Positions 21,872 through 29,075 of a DNA stretch of 29,075 nucleotides are shown here, in pieces. This stretch comes from a virus. A program made the translations under genes and the position numbers. Positions within the stretch are counted from its first letter, which is position 1, and each line of letters begins with the position of its first letter. The notes beneath the pieces are model-generated. The model was not told where the DNA came from and did not search any database. It saw only the letters and a program-made list of their open reading frames with translations. The DNA lies in IMG/VR virus record IMGVR_UViG_3300025736_000132, positions 1 through 29,075 of that record; one strand, 5' to 3'.

Positions 21872-22436
21872 CAAGGTGCGCAGGGCGCTTTCCATTACCC
21901 AAAAGGCCCAGGCACAACTTGAGTATGCTTCTGACCTATTAAAAAAAGAAACACTGAAGAAGCGTTCCATTATGCGCCTAGAATCCAATATGGAAGAGGC
22001 ACTGCTGATTGCGCAAGAGGTTGCCCAGCAGACTCAGGAAGAATTGGAATTTCAAGTGTCGGCACTGGTCACTAATGCCTTAGCTTCTATCTTTCCGGAC
22101 CCCTATGAGTTTAAGGTGGAATTTGAAATCAAACGGGGAAAGACTGAAGCGGCTATGTTCTTTACCCGGGGCGGAGAAGAGATTGATCCCTTAACAGCTT
22201 CCGGAGGGGGGGTAGTTGATATCGCCGCATTTGCTTTGCGCCTATCCGCTTTCCTTATTTCTGCGGAAAAACCGCCCCCTATCATTGTACTCGATGAACC
22301 ATTTTCGTGTGTCTCCGAAAACTACCTTCCCGCAGTCGCAGAACTCATGGAAGAAATGGCGGACAAGTTGGGAATCCAATTTATTATGGTGACCCATTTG
22401 AATACTTTGGAAATTGGCAATGTAATTAGAATGTAG
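21852..22436 (+). CDS. Rad50/SbcC C-terminal half
   Basis: 194 residues from the ATG at 21852 with GAGGA five bases upstream; a TTG four codons earlier is less likely. Residues 1-70 are coiled coil. ASGGG (116-120) is the ABC signature position (LSGGE-like in Rad50), Walker B is IIVLDEP (144-150) with catalytic Glu 149, the D-loop follows (FSCVSE), and MVTH (179-182) is the H-loop. There is no Walker A, which is on the N-terminal half at 19221, about 1.7 kb upstream, with Mre11, the ribbon-helix-helix, redoxin and two small genes in between. Together the halves have a full set of Rad50 ATPase motifs. Confidence 0.87.
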   Translation: MQTSLTSKVRRALSITQKAQAQLEYASDLLKKETLKKRSIMRLESNMEEALLIAQEVAQQTQEELEFQVSALVTNALASIFPDPYEFKVEFEIKRGKTEAAMFFTRGGEEIDPLTASGGGVVDIAAFALRLSAFLISAEKPPPIIVLDEPFSCVSENYLPAVAELMEEMADKLGIQFIMVTHLNTLEIGNVIRM

Positions 22437-22444
22437 GAGAAAGC

Positions 22445-23632
22445 ATGAACGTCATTTGCAGTGAGAAGATACCCGTTAAGCTCTGGTTGGACGATATTGA
22501 GGATGGGGCGTTGGTACAAGCGAAAGCACTGGCCAATCTACCCTTCGCCTTTCACCACATCGCCATCATGCCCGACAGCCACCAAGGATACGGTATGCCA
22601 ATCGGCGGGGTAATGGCGACCAAGGGAGTAGTGGTGCCCAATGCAGTAGGAGTTGATATAGGTTGCGGCATGTGCGCCGTGAGGACTTCTATCACGGCGC
22701 GAGATTTTTCACAGGAAGCCCTCAAGTCGATTCTGGGAGGATCAAAAGAACGCCAAGGAGGCATTCGTTCCCATATCCCCGTGGGCCGGTCCCACCATAA
22801 GAAAAAACAGGAATGGGAAGGATTTGACCGAGCACCCAACATCCCGGTGGTTACTGCGCAGTTGAGTTCAGCCAGAAAGCAATTGGGATCACTTGGAGGA
22901 GGCAACCACTTCATTGAAATCCAGGAGAGCGATGACGGTTATATTTGGATCATGCTCCATTCAGGCTCCCGGAACTTCGGCTATCAAATTGCAAGGGTGT
23001 TTAACCAATTAGCGCAAGATCTTTGCAAAAAGTGGTATTCCGCTGTCCCTGAATTTAAGGGACAGGACGGGCTTGCCTTCCTCCCCCTGGATACACAGGA
23101 AGGGCAGGACTACATGGAAGCGATGAATTATGCGCTTGAGTTTGCCCTCGCAAGCCGCTTCAGCATGATCGATCAGGTGAAGCATGCATTTACCAAAACA
23201 GTCGGTTGCACATTCGGCACTATCATTAACAAAAACCATAACTTCGCGTCTATGGAAAACCACTTTGGGGCGAACGTTATGGTACACCGTAAGGGGGCGA
23301 CCTCCGCCCGTGCCGGAGAACTTGGGATCATCCCGGGCTCACAGGGGACTAAAAGCTATATTGTGCGGGGGCTCGGGAACCCGGACTCCTTTAACTCCTG
23401 CTCACACGGGGCTGGCAGGAAGCTCTCTCGCAAGAAGGCGCAAAGAGAATTAAACCTGGAGGACGAAATTAAAGCACTTGACGATCAGGGCATTCTACAT
23501 GCCGTGCGGGGTGCGGGTGATCTCGATGAGGCACCAGGGGCCTACAAGGACATCGCTAAGGTGATGGCTAATCAAACTGATCTTGTGGAAGTTGTTACAG
23601 AACTCACCCCATTGGCTGTTATCAAAGGTTAG
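22445..23632 (+). CDS. rtcB: RtcB-type RNA ligase
   Basis: 395 residues, normal length for RtcB. PDSHQGYGMPIGGV (43-56), DIGCGM (71-76, Mn-binding Asp and Cys), GGGNHF, HSGSRNFG, HRKGATSA, GSQGTKSY and SHGAGR (guanylate-accepting His) are all present. RtcB joins 2',3'-cyclic phosphate and 5'-OH RNA ends using GTP and Mn. In a phage it would most plausibly repair tRNA or rRNA cut by host anticodon nucleases, as T4 does with a different ligase. No archease partner is visible. Its translation start, AGGAGAAAGCATGA, is identical to those of the next two genes. Confidence 0.95.
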   Translation: MNVICSEKIPVKLWLDDIEDGALVQAKALANLPFAFHHIAIMPDSHQGYGMPIGGVMATKGVVVPNAVGVDIGCGMCAVRTSITARDFSQEALKSILGGSKERQGGIRSHIPVGRSHHKKKQEWEGFDRAPNIPVVTAQLSSARKQLGSLGGGNHFIEIQESDDGYIWIMLHSGSRNFGYQIARVFNQLAQDLCKKWYSAVPEFKGQDGLAFLPLDTQEGQDYMEAMNYALEFALASRFSMIDQVKHAFTKTVGCTFGTIINKNHNFASMENHFGANVMVHRKGATSARAGELGIIPGSQGTKSYIVRGLGNPDSFNSCSHGAGRKLSRKKAQRELNLEDEIKALDDQGILHAVRGAGDLDEAPGAYKDIAKVMANQTDLVEVVTELTPLAVIKG

Positions 23633-23640
23633 GAGAAAGC

Positions 23641-23847
23641 ATGAAGGACGGTAAAACGAGCGACCCTGTAGAGAAGATCTTGAAGGATGTCTTTAACGAG
23701 TGGGGGCGCCGATATGAAGGGGCTCCCGAAGAGTTTGCCGAGACCCTGGACTCCGATGGAAAACTCATCACTGATTACGGAGAACGGTGCGCGGTCTACT
23801 TCACCAAGATCGCGGATGAAATCCACGGGAAGGAGGAGAAAGCATGA
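23641..23847 (+). CDS. Small hypothetical protein
   Basis: 68 residues starting with the AGGAGAAAGCATGA initiation region shared with its neighbours. Acidic, probably helical (DPVEKILKDVFNEWGRRYEGAPEEFAETL ... YFTKIADEI). No family recognised. Confidence 0.6.
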   Translation: MKDGKTSDPVEKILKDVFNEWGRRYEGAPEEFAETLDSDGKLITDYGERCAVYFTKIADEIHGKEEKA

Positions 23848-23990
23848 CTTCTAAGGAAAAGCTTATTATTCACTGCCCAGATCCCGCAGCTAAGCGCCGT
23901 CTGGCGGCAATGTTCGGTCTGGAGCTTCAGCGGTACTTGACTTGGTCTGCTCCGAAGGTGAACGCGCCTTGTTGGTGGGGGAAAGCGTAA
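23844..23990 (+). CDS. Small hypothetical protein, last gene of the + strand operon
   Basis: 48 residues, ATGA overlap with the previous gene and the shared AGGAGAAAGCATGA start. Basic with a Trp-rich C-terminus (YLTWSAPKVNAPCWWGKA). No family recognised. The structured RNA region begins 8 bp after its stop. Confidence 0.55.
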   Translation: MTSKEKLIIHCPDPAAKRRLAAMFGLELQRYLTWSAPKVNAPCWWGKA

Positions 23991-23997
23991 TTATTTT

Positions 23998-24065
23998 CCA
24001 TAGTGGGATGCCACTAGGCTCTTAGTTGCCCCTCATGGCATAGAGCGGCCAAAACTATGGTTTTT
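23998..24065 (+). ncRNA. Nested hairpin structure at operon end
   Basis: CCATAGT (23998-24004) pairs with ACTATGG (24054-24060), and inside it ATGCCA (24008-24013) pairs with TGGCAT (24036-24041), with a small GGC/GCC hairpin within. TTTTT follows at 24061-24065. The U run after a GC-moderate 7-bp stem fits a terminator, but the second nested helix makes it more elaborate than needed, so it may be a structured RNA element or small RNA. Confidence 0.5.
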
Positions 24066-24154
24066 AGAATATCTGTCGGGGGTTGCACTTTGTATTAATG
24101 GTGTTACTTCCCCACGAGGTAGCAAGCCGAACTGACAGATATTCTTTTTTATTT
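24066..24154 (+). terminator. Long-stem terminator or structured RNA
   Basis: A perfect 12-bp stem AGAATATCTGTC (24066-24077) / GACAGATATTCT (24134-24145), followed by TTTTT and ATTT. Inside it, GTTACTTC (24103-24110) pairs with GAGGTAGC (24116-24123) over a 5-base loop, counting two G-U pairs. About 56 bases within a terminator-like stem is unusually large. It ends the + strand replication operon; the reverse strand lacks a U run after this stem. Confidence 0.65.
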
Positions 24155-24165
24155 GAAAAGCACCG

Positions 24166-24206
24166 CTCCCTGTTGGCAGAAGAGGACGAAGAGGACCAAC
24201 AGGGAG
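24166..24206 (-). terminator. Hairpin terminator for the - strand virion operon
   Basis: A perfect 11-bp inverted repeat, CTCCCTGTTGG (24166-24176) / CCAACAGGGAG (24196-24206), loop 19. It lies 9 bp beyond the stop codon of the last - strand gene. On the - strand it is followed by a short GCTTTTC. It could act as a weak terminator or as a block to convergent transcription. Confidence 0.55.
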
Positions 24207-24214
24207 GGCACAAA

Positions 24215-25882
24215 TTACATGATGGCTGTTACATCCTCGGGCGCATCAGGCCCAGTAGCAGTAATCAGAGCTATCACATCAGTATTCCCGTCCGTTACCA
24301 GATCAGAAGACCGATAAACCCTCACCACTACTCTCACATCATCACCGGGATCATATGGCCCGATATTATACACCAGTTCTAGGCCATCCCCAATTAAATT
24401 AATGTCCGGGATGCCCTTAGTTTTAACCGCAACATCCACATCGGGATCTGGATCAACCCCAACCGACGCCCAGATAGACCACCTATTGGCGGCAAACCCA
24501 TCATCATTCCCCTTTAAATAATTAGTGCGCACTCGCACTTCCCCGTCATAGGTATCGGCAAGAGTCGTATCATATGGTGAACCGGGAGCCAATACCACTG
24601 GATCTCCTGAAGCATCCACTGATAGCTTCCGAGAATATTGATTGAGTGAAGTCAGCCCGTACCGATTCCGATACCGGACCACATACCAGTAAACTTTCTC
24701 TCCAGACACCGGTAACGTAACCGGGAGATTGATCGGCAATGTCGCGCTCACCGAATCAGGATCTGCAGTAAAATCAAATGTTCCGTCCTCACTCACGAAT
24801 AATTGCCACTGGACAGCATTAGCTACCCCGTAGAGGGAAGAGAATGGAACCGAGTACTCCGTGCCCCCTGCAGTGAAGACAACCTGAAGAGAGGAGAAGA
24901 GGGACGGCGTCTGAACGCTCCCGGCAGGGGTGTCTCGTTTGAGATGAAGCCCTTCCCAATCTCCTGCGGCCAAAGATGCCAAGGTAACTGCAGTGGCCTC
25001 AGTGAACGCCCCAGTGAAGGAAATAGCCGCCGGAGCCGTGTCCTCATCGACCGAAGCGGTAATTTGATCTGTCGTTGGGGCTTCTACGGCCAACTCCACT
25101 CCGTAAACAGGCGCAAAAGTATCCGTAAGAGCTCCAGCGGTGGCTGTGGTGCCACATCGACCTCTGTTGGCGGCACTTACATCATATCCAAAGGTAGAGC
25201 GCGTACCGTAGACTACTTCTTTGAGTACTCCAGCATTACTGTAGATGGCAAAATGGCAGTCATCAGGGAAAACCCCCACGTATTCTGAGGATTGGAGCTC
25301 TCCTAGCCCAGTGGCAGGGAGGCTTTCATTGTCCGAGGGCACAGCGGCGACTACAGGGCCCGCATAGACCTTTATGCCCGTAATGGCCCCAGAAGAGCCG
25401 TTACTGAGGCCCAGAGACCTGTATTTGAACCCTCCGGCCAACGATAAGGCCTCATCAGCATTATCTCCCGTCACGGCGTTGTTCTCATTCCACTCTAAAG
25501 CCAGAGTAGCGTCCTGGGACGCTTCATCAGCAGAGATCTTTGAAATCCGAACATACTTCTCTGGGTCGGCCCCGTCCTCGATGATTTTTGTCTCCCCGGT
25601 GAGAATAGTGACTGCTGCACCCACTGAGCTTCCGGGCGCTGTCCATGTTACCGCAGCCCCGGAGAAAGCCAGAGTTCCGGTCCCTTCCCCATTAGCCGCT
25701 GAAACATAAAGGATCTCAATATTGACAGGGAGACTATCTGGATTGTATTTCATAGTTTTCACAAACGTAGCGGACAGATACCCCCCAAGAGATAGTTGCT
25801 GATCAGTTTGATCGGCCCCTGCAGTAGCGGCCCCGGTATTCAAGACCCTCAAGGAATCAGCGCTGGTCCATGCACTTGACAT
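24215..25882 (-). CDS. Virion structural protein (tail/adsorption region)
   Basis: 555 residues, start immediately after the preceding gene's stop (TAA-ATG) with GGGAG upstream. The sequence is rich in Thr, Ser, Ala, Gly and Val with short beta-strand repeats. The final third contains a segment resembling a fibronectin/Ig-like fold (VYWYVVRYRNRYGLTSLNQYSRKLSVD), the pattern for residues around a conserved Tyr-Trp. This is the composition of phage tail or baseplate-associated structural proteins that display beta domains. No catalytic motif is seen. Exact role is not assignable. Confidence 0.65.
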   Translation of the reverse strand: MSSAWTSADSLRVLNTGAATAGADQTDQQLSLGGYLSATFVKTMKYNPDSLPVNIEILYVSAANGEGTGTLAFSGAAVTWTAPGSSVGAAVTILTGETKIIEDGADPEKYVRISKISADEASQDATLALEWNENNAVTGDNADEALSLAGGFKYRSLGLSNGSSGAITGIKVYAGPVVAAVPSDNESLPATGLGELQSSEYVGVFPDDCHFAIYSNAGVLKEVVYGTRSTFGYDVSAANRGRCGTTATAGALTDTFAPVYGVELAVEAPTTDQITASVDEDTAPAAISFTGAFTEATAVTLASLAAGDWEGLHLKRDTPAGSVQTPSLFSSLQVVFTAGGTEYSVPFSSLYGVANAVQWQLFVSEDGTFDFTADPDSVSATLPINLPVTLPVSGEKVYWYVVRYRNRYGLTSLNQYSRKLSVDASGDPVVLAPGSPYDTTLADTYDGEVRVRTNYLKGNDDGFAANRWSIWASVGVDPDPDVDVAVKTKGIPDINLIGDGLELVYNIGPYDPGDDVRVVVRVYRSSDLVTDGNTDVIALITATGPDAPEDVTAIM

Positions 25883-26497
25883 TTAGATACTCCCTATCAC
25901 AATGCTTCCGGCTGTAATTGTTGCCGTGAATTCTGGTGGATTTGGATGGCTTATAACATTGAAGGGGTGCTCAACAGCGTCTCCTTCAGTTTCCCATTCA
26001 TTCCTGGGAGTAACACTCCAGTTTTCTTCTAAGTCATCCCCGAGGAATCCTGTATTCCTAGAATAATAACCCGTACCTGCATCTCCTTGTGGTTGCCCTT
26101 GTTGCTTCCAGAGGGGGTCAATGTACCGATCCACTAAATAAGACTGTTCGGCAGGAGAAAACCACTGCAGATCAGCGTAGGGCTTATTGATTAGGGTGAG
26201 CGCTTCTGCCGCCTCTGAGTAAGCATAAACCTCTAAAGCAATCTCTTCTTCGCTTACCAAAGAATAGGTTCCGTCTTCAGTGGACGCAATAAACTCTCCT
26301 TGAAGATAAAGTTCGAAAGGAGTGTCTGTCGAAGTCCAAGTGAACGTCCACCTGTCATCATTATCCCGAGTGACCGTCATATCCTCATAATAAGGAAGAG
26401 GGGCATAATTTGCGATGAGGTTCTTCTGCCCCTCGGCATCGAAGGTAAGGTTTTTTTCACCTGCAGTATCAAAAGATAAGTTTGCGATAGTAACCAT
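25883..26497 (-). CDS. Virion-associated hypothetical protein
   Basis: 204 residues from the ATG at 26497, just after the stop of the upstream gene, with AAGG upstream; the frame is open further but overlaps the preceding gene. The middle (TVTRDNDDRWTFTWTSTDTPFELYLQGEFIAST...YSLVSEEEIALEVY) looks like a single Ig/fibronectin-type domain, commonly found in tail proteins. The start has a short repeat (SFDTAGEKNLTFDAEGQKNL). It lies between the LamG protein and the larger structural protein, so probably a tail or fibre component. Confidence 0.6.
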   Translation of the reverse strand: MVTIANLSFDTAGEKNLTFDAEGQKNLIANYAPLPYYEDMTVTRDNDDRWTFTWTSTDTPFELYLQGEFIASTEDGTYSLVSEEEIALEVYAYSEAAEALTLINKPYADLQWFSPAEQSYLVDRYIDPLWKQQGQPQGDAGTGYYSRNTGFLGDDLEENWSVTPRNEWETEGDAVEHPFNVISHPNPPEFTATITAGSIVIGSI

Positions 26498-26498
26498 T

Positions 26499-27845
26499 TT
26501 ATACAACCTTATAAGGGGAAGTCGGTACGTCAATCGTTGCGCCTGTCCATCCGTTGTCAGTACCGTTTCGGAAATTAATTTCTGCAAGTTTAGCATTTAA
26601 ATCTAGGCTAGCCGTAGCGTGCCGCCCTATGACTATATCTTCGGATGCATCAATAACTGAACCCGCTACTGTAACATTAACGTCCCGAACTCCGTTAATG
26701 TATGATGACCACAAATTCGCAGATGTACGACGAAACGCAAAGTGGCTCCACGCATTGAGCGGCAATGAGATAGTACCTATACCATTACCTCCACTATCAG
26801 CGTTTATCAAGTCCCAGCTAGTTCCATTGCTTGATGCCCATATGCATATATTCCTGGTCCCAAGATTATGAAAGTCTATAGCAAGCCAGTAATCCGTTGT
26901 CGCTCTATGCATTATCCACTGCCTTGTTTCAACCGTTGGATACATCCATCCGTCAATAGCAAATTTATTATCAACTACATTGAAATCCGTTGACTGTGCG
27001 ATTGTGAGGCTATCGCCAGTACCGTCAAAGTCAAACGATGCCCCAAATCCGAACGGATTACCAGAGTTGTTAGCAGACGCGTTTCCAACGGCTGTCACCG
27101 CATGACCATTACCAGAATAGTCAAGCAAGTCGGCTCCATGCAGAAGTGATACCGTATTCTTTGTTAGAGACAATGGGGCTTCCGGAACGTCAATCGTCGC
27201 CCCTGTCCATCCTCGATCATCTCCATTAACAATCTGAACATCACCAACATCTCCATTCCAAAAACCAGATCCATTTCTTGATCCGATTGTAACGGATTCA
27301 GTATTATCCCACATACTCGATAGCGCATTGGTGGATGTGAGTACCCCGTCTAGGTACATATAGACATTCGTTCCATCATACGCCAAGGCGATATGTACCC
27401 ATTGTTCTGTAGTTACTGCACCCAGAGATGCGACGATAGCCCAAGAATTTGATCCCGACCCTATCAGGATTCTCCAATTATAGGAATAGATAGTGATAGC
27501 GAAAGTCGCGTATGTCCCTGCGTTTGCCTTACCGAGGGCTGTCATATTTAAATTTGTGTCCGCATAGACAAACAAACTTATTGCCCACTTATTTCCATCC
27601 AGTGCCAGGTCTGTGGTATTAGGTGTAGCTATATAATCCCCTGTCCCGTCAAAACTATAATAACCCCCATCTACTGGACCCCCTGTAGCGTTCGCAGAAG
27701 CGTCTCCATACGCGGTCAGCACCTTAGAAGTACCGGACGTATCTGCTACAGAAGCGCCCTGAGCATATAGAACTAATCCATTCAACTTCTTTGTCGCTGG
27801 TGTCGGCGTGAACTGCTTTACTTTATTTCCGTATAGTCTTGGCAT
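26499..27845 (-). CDS. Two-LamG-domain protein, probable receptor-binding/fibre protein
   Basis: 448 residues. Two similar halves, each a concanavalin A-like (LamG/pentraxin type) domain. The first has YYSFDGTGDYIATP, WAISLFVYAD, EQWVHIALAYDGTNVYMYLDGVL and VTIGSRNGSG (about 60-215). The second has SFDFDGTGDSLTIA, FAIDGWMYP, NAWSHFAFRRTSANLWSSYINGVR and IVIGRHATAS (about 265-435). Both end with the same segment, GWTGATIDVP (before residues 225 and 445), suggesting internal duplication. Such domains bind glycans and are typical of phage tail proteins used for host recognition. AGAGGTC lies about 8 bp before the ATG. Confidence 0.85.
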   Translation of the reverse strand: MPRLYGNKVKQFTPTPATKKLNGLVLYAQGASVADTSGTSKVLTAYGDASANATGGPVDGGYYSFDGTGDYIATPNTTDLALDGNKWAISLFVYADTNLNMTALGKANAGTYATFAITIYSYNWRILIGSGSNSWAIVASLGAVTTEQWVHIALAYDGTNVYMYLDGVLTSTNALSSMWDNTESVTIGSRNGSGFWNGDVGDVQIVNGDDRGWTGATIDVPEAPLSLTKNTVSLLHGADLLDYSGNGHAVTAVGNASANNSGNPFGFGASFDFDGTGDSLTIAQSTDFNVVDNKFAIDGWMYPTVETRQWIMHRATTDYWLAIDFHNLGTRNICIWASSNGTSWDLINADSGGNGIGTISLPLNAWSHFAFRRTSANLWSSYINGVRDVNVTVAGSVIDASEDIVIGRHATASLDLNAKLAEINFRNGTDNGWTGATIDVPTSPYKVV

Positions 27846-27846
27846 A

Positions 27847-28395
27847 TTATTTGACCTCTATTGACTTTATGCAGTAGTTTACCGCTCCAGAAGAAGAATA
27901 TCCTAATGGTGCAGATGTCCCGACGTCTGCCTCTGATGCAGCCTTGTGATACATTGCGTTCCCTACAGATGAAGTGAATGATAACGAGTTTGTCTCACTG
28001 TCAGTTATAGCAAACGATATGATAACAGAACTTGTGTCATCTGGTGAAAACGTAACCCAATCTGAAAAGAACTTTTCTCCTGAAGATATAGTTTTTGTTG
28101 TAGTTCCACCAAATAGAAGCTGAACCTGGTTCCCGTCAAAATCCCATGCGTTACCAGACGAAGCGATCTTCCCTATATAAGCACCTGATAACGGTAGATC
28201 ATAGCCGCTAGTTGTTCCTGCCTGTATCTCAACTCTTATTTTCGTACCACTTCCGGATAAGTTCGTTGCACCCAACACTATTCTGATATTATATCCGTCA
28301 AGCGCTGAGGTGCTTGTCGGAAGCTCGGACTGTGAGAATAAAGTTGATACTCCTCCACCTAAGTCAAACGCATATGGATTTACAATCATCCCCAT
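27847..28395 (-). CDS. Virion-associated protein
   Basis: 182 residues from the ATG at 28395, six bases after GAGGG, two bases after the previous stop. An ATG two codons later (MIVNPYAFD) is also possible; proteins beginning MI(V/I)NPY are common among phage tail-fibre neighbours. All-beta, Ser/Thr/Gly rich, with a jelly-roll-like distribution of strands; no domain named. It lies next to the LamG protein and may be another adsorption or particle-decorating protein. Confidence 0.65.
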   Translation of the reverse strand: MGMIVNPYAFDLGGGVSTLFSQSELPTSTSALDGYNIRIVLGATNLSGSGTKIRVEIQAGTTSGYDLPLSGAYIGKIASSGNAWDFDGNQVQLLFGGTTTKTISSGEKFFSDWVTFSPDDTSSVIISFAITDSETNSLSFTSSVGNAMYHKAASEADVGTSAPLGYSSSGAVNYCIKSIEVK

Positions 28396-28396
28396 A

Positions 28397-29075
28397 TTAA
28401 GCCCTCGTCCCAATCAGCGTAACTTTAAGACCTGCACCTGCAATTGTTGAGCCGATAACGTCAATATCAATCGTGATCTCTGCATCGTCGGCAAGTGCTG
28501 TATCGCTAATGACTGCCGGAGTTGCCGCTGTAGTGCTTGTCTTCTCTGTTGCGTCAATCGTCAACTTGGTTGATAGCACTGTGGTTCCGCTCTCGTTAAT
28601 GTCAACGGTGATTGCGGCCCCCGTAGGCGCTGTGGTGACGCTTGCCCGGACTCCGGTCAAGGTCATGTCGTTAGGCATTCTAAACGTTACCTTGGCTGTA
28701 CCCGTGGTCAAGGCTGTTGTCTCATCACTTGCGGCTGTGATGATTTCCTGAACTACTCCAACAGATGCTGTGGTCGGGTAGTACCCGCCCTCGATAGTTC
28801 CGTCAGTCCGTGCGGTTCCTTGGAAGATGGTGACAGCATTGGCCGAGGTGTCATAGTTTGCGTTAGTGTCAAGCAAGATATAGTCTGAGCCAAGCGTGAT
28901 CGTTCTGCCACCTGTGCCATCTTGAACAAACCTGACTTCAATATATGTCCCTGCGGTTGCGTCAACGGTTGAATTAGCAAGCGTTACGTTGCCTGTGAGC
29001 GCTCCGATTAATGCGATGTTACCTGTAGCCCATACTGGGGTAACTGTTGCGCCATAGGTGATTGATTGGACGGTG
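28397..29075 (-). CDS. Partial virion structural protein, N-terminus beyond the window
   Basis: 225 residues visible; the frame is open to the window edge, so the gene continues beyond 29075. Upstream residues include GNIALIGALTGNVTLANSTV and AGTYIEVRFVQDGTGGRTITLGSDY, a pattern (G-N-V-T-L-x-N ... QDGTG-R-T-(I/V)-T) that is common in phage tail-fibre and structural proteins, where it forms beta strands. The rest is Thr/Ala-rich beta structure. A TTG at 28876 could mimic a start but is inside this conserved pattern, so it is not the true N-terminus. Confidence 0.75.
   Translation of the reverse strand, partial: TVQSITYGATVTPVWATGNIALIGALTGNVTLANSTVDATAGTYIEVRFVQDGTGGRTITLGSDYILLDTNANYDTSANAVTIFQGTARTDGTIEGGYYPTTASVGVVQEIITAASDETTALTTGTAKVTFRMPNDMTLTGVRASVTTAPTGAAITVDINESGTTVLSTKLTIDATEKTSTTAATPAVISDTALADDAEITIDIDVIGSTIAGAGLKVTLIGTRA

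Noticed and set aside
23991-24165. tRNA gene in the intergenic region next to RtcB.
   Set aside because: No cloverleaf, T-loop GTTCRA or acceptor pairing can be drawn; the pairings seen form nested or long-stem hairpins instead.
24803-25288. A + strand frame of 161 codons opposite the structural gene.
   Set aside because: No domain, no operon context, and it is wholly inside a longer - strand gene with virion-like composition.

Overview
The window looks like part of a tailed double-stranded DNA phage genome (Caudoviricetes). It combines a dense DNA replication/recombination module with virion proteins of the tail/adsorption type, and it shows no ribosomal or housekeeping genes. The host cannot be named from the sequence. 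Strong AGGAGG-type ribosome binding sites and one perfect sigma-70/sigma-A promoter (TTGACA-N17-TATAAT) fit a bacterial host with ordinary housekeeping sigma. No integrase, repressor or attachment site is visible, so nothing here argues for lysogeny.

Layout. Positions 1-296 are non-coding (or nearly so) and hold two direct-repeat arrays: a 9-bp unit and a 34-bp unit. From 297 to 23990 nearly everything is on the + strand, with stop/start overlaps typical of phage operons. In order: a small sigma-like protein, a zinc-motif protein, a SNF2-type helicase, two small unknowns and a terminator; a winged-helix-type replication initiator carrying internal DNA repeats (candidate origin); a primase-polymerase/RecA-like helicase fusion; a block of small accessory genes; a beta-clamp-like protein; a uracil-DNA-glycosylase/3'-5' exonuclease; a zinc ribbon; a family A DNA polymerase interrupted by an HNH intein; a DUF3310 protein; a DnaX/RFC-like clamp loader; a gp32-like SSB; a free-standing HNH endonuclease; a RecA/UvsX recombinase; a PD-(D/E)XK resolvase; Mre11/SbcD; a Rad50/SbcC split into separate genes; a glutaredoxin; and an RtcB RNA ligase. 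A cluster of strong hairpins at 23998-24206 separates this from a - strand operon (24215-29075) of virion proteins, including a two-LamG-domain protein. The last gene runs off the window.

How the genes fit together. The initiator and primase-helicase would open and prime the origin. Polymerase, separate proofreading/UDG subunit, clamp, loader and SSB form a nearly self-sufficient replisome. SNF2, UvsX/RecA, Mre11-Rad50 and the resolvase form a recombination-dependent replication and repair set. RtcB could repair RNAs cleaved by host defences.

Most notable: (i) Rad50 divided exactly at its zinc hook, with Mre11 and other genes between the halves; (ii) a DNA polymerase split into UDG-exo and polymerase genes around a zinc-ribbon gene, with an HNH intein in the polymerase; (iii) an exact bipartite motif, TGACGAAAA-N13-GACATAGTA, found three times just at gene-block boundaries, a candidate phage-specific promoter or operator; (iv) a perfect sigma-70 promoter overlapping a terminator so that only upstream transcripts would be terminated; (v) repeats inside the initiator gene that may be the origin.
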